A stretch of 5,876 nucleotides of DNA, from positions 1 to 5,876 of the forward strand of contig QMUI01000069.1 in assembly GCA_003660485.1 (NCBI GenBank), given 5' to 3'. This stretch comes from Thermococci archaeon. GTDB lineage: Archaea > Methanobacteriota_B > Thermococci > Thermococcales > Thermococcaceae. Shown here piece after piece: positions 5,530 through 5,876 of this stretch; the first letter of the stretch is position 1; each line of letters opens with the position of its first letter. The translations under genes were made by a program, and so were the position numbers. Below the pieces are notes generated by a model. The model was given only the letters and a program-made list of their open reading frames with translations, searched no databases and was not told the DNA's origin.

Positions 5530-5876
5530 TTTAGCCACCAACCAGAAAGGTGAAGATGTTAGGAGTTTTAGGATTTATGTTAAGTATATCCATGGGGTAG
5601 AAACCTCTATTAGTTTCGTTGTGTGTCATTGTGTTTGGTGGGCTCGGGTTTCCGAGAACGGTAGTGCTGTGACGGGTAACGGGGGTTGAGTTTCTGCCGT
5701 GAATGCTCAGAATCGCCGTGATGATCCACACTACAATGATGCAGTGTGAGGGAACGGCTGAGATAACATCGTAGCTCTCAAAAGCCTATTTTTGAAGGCC
5801 TGCTCTTTTAGTGAAGAACACGGGCTTCAGAATTCTAAAGCAGATACTAGAGCACCTCTGAGAGGAAAGAAGAAAC
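5530..5876. other. 347-bp stretch without a convincing gene, right edge
   Basis: It begins with the fumA leader and a weak minus-strand TATA-like block (about 5573-5590). From about 5640 the DNA becomes GC-richer and holds the nested stems described separately. A further stem TCAAAA (5778-5783) with TTTTGA (5790-5795) and the near-palindrome CCTCTGAGAGG (5855-5865) follow. The plus-strand frame reads open from 5762 to the window edge (38 codons) after several upstream stops; I do not recognise the protein and cannot tell a decayed gene from chance. No tRNA, rRNA or CRISPR repeat is visible. Confidence 0.5.
5643..5768 (+). ncRNA. Candidate structured RNA with nested stems; strand uncertain
   Basis: Three stem systems follow each other. 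CTCGG (5643-5647) pairs with CCGAG (5652-5656) around GTTT. ACGGTAG (5658-5664) pairs with CTGCCGT (5694-5700), with one G-T wobble and a 29-base loop. CTCAG (5706-5710) pairs with CTGAG (5758-5762), CCGT (5716-5719) with ACGG (5754-5757), and CACACT (5727-5732) with AGTGTG (5743-5748), making one long hairpin with an internal loop (GATGATC opposite AGGGA) and a 10-base apical loop. ACA lies at 5766-5768, three bases past the outer stem, and the internal loop could resemble an H/ACA pocket. A GTGATGA/CTGA pair also looks like C/D boxes. Neither class fits fully. The strand is chosen only because of the ACA position; the stems exist on both strands. Confidence 0.3.

Noticed and set aside
5531..5731. 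Minus-strand 66-codon open frame before fumA
   Set aside because: No ribosome site, Thr/Asn/Pro-rich with no motif, and it crosses the stem cluster and the fumA leader.
5718..5761. Box C/D sRNA (GTGATGA at 5718-5724, CTGA at 5758-5761)
   Set aside because: No D' box, no pairing stem next to the C and D boxes, and the would-be guide segments pair with each other. Kept only as part of the generic structured-RNA candidate.

Overview
The window looks like chromosomal DNA from a hyperthermophilic archaeon of the order Thermococcales (Pyrococcus or Thermococcus). The clues are a tungsten aldehyde:ferredoxin oxidoreductase-family enzyme paired with a four-cluster polyferredoxin, a two-subunit class I fumarase, Lys/Glu/Ile-rich proteins, AGA/AGG/ATA/GGA-rich codon use, archaeal TATA-type promoters and GGAGGTGA-type Shine-Dalgarno sites. 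I cannot name the species.

Layout, left to right. (1) 1-249, minus: decayed minimal nucleotidyltransferase (MNT) gene, coupled by an ATGA overlap to the gene before it. (2) 246-971, minus: intact 241-aa protein with a C-terminal EMAPII/CsaA-type tRNA-binding OB fold. (3) 972-1053: short divergent promoter region with one AT-rich TATA core that can serve both strands. (4) 1054-3458, plus: two-gene operon for a polyferredoxin with 16 cluster cysteines and a 623-aa tungstopterin oxidoreductase, matching the WorS/WOR5 pair of P. furiosus. (5) 3459-3865: no intact gene; it holds what looks like a solitary right end of an IS200/IS605-type element, with a short possible TnpB tail, several GC-rich hairpins and a terminal hairpin followed by TTTCAA, and could specify an omega-RNA-like transcript. 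(6) 3866-4230, plus: remains of a toxin-antitoxin pair, a frameshifted UPF0175-like antitoxin and a frameshifted, 3'-truncated PIN-like toxin. (7) 4223-5529, minus: two-gene operon for fumarase alpha and beta, overlapping by 10 bp. (8) 5530-5876: no convincing gene; it contains a compact set of nested stems around 5643-5768 that may be an unrecognised structured RNA.

Functionally, the two intact operons are metabolic. WorS/WOR5 should oxidise an aldehyde or, as reported for the P. furiosus enzyme, an aliphatic sulfonate, and pass electrons through the polyferredoxin to ferredoxin. Fumarase interconverts fumarate and malate in the partial citric acid cycle. The stretch between them (3459-4230) reads as a scar: a mobile-element end lies a few bases before a toxin-antitoxin pair that is now broken, and each end of the scar abuts the 3' end of a healthy gene. 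The most interesting items are the solo IS605-like end with its possible guide RNA, the Asp in place of the first cluster Cys in WOR5, and the structured element at the right end.
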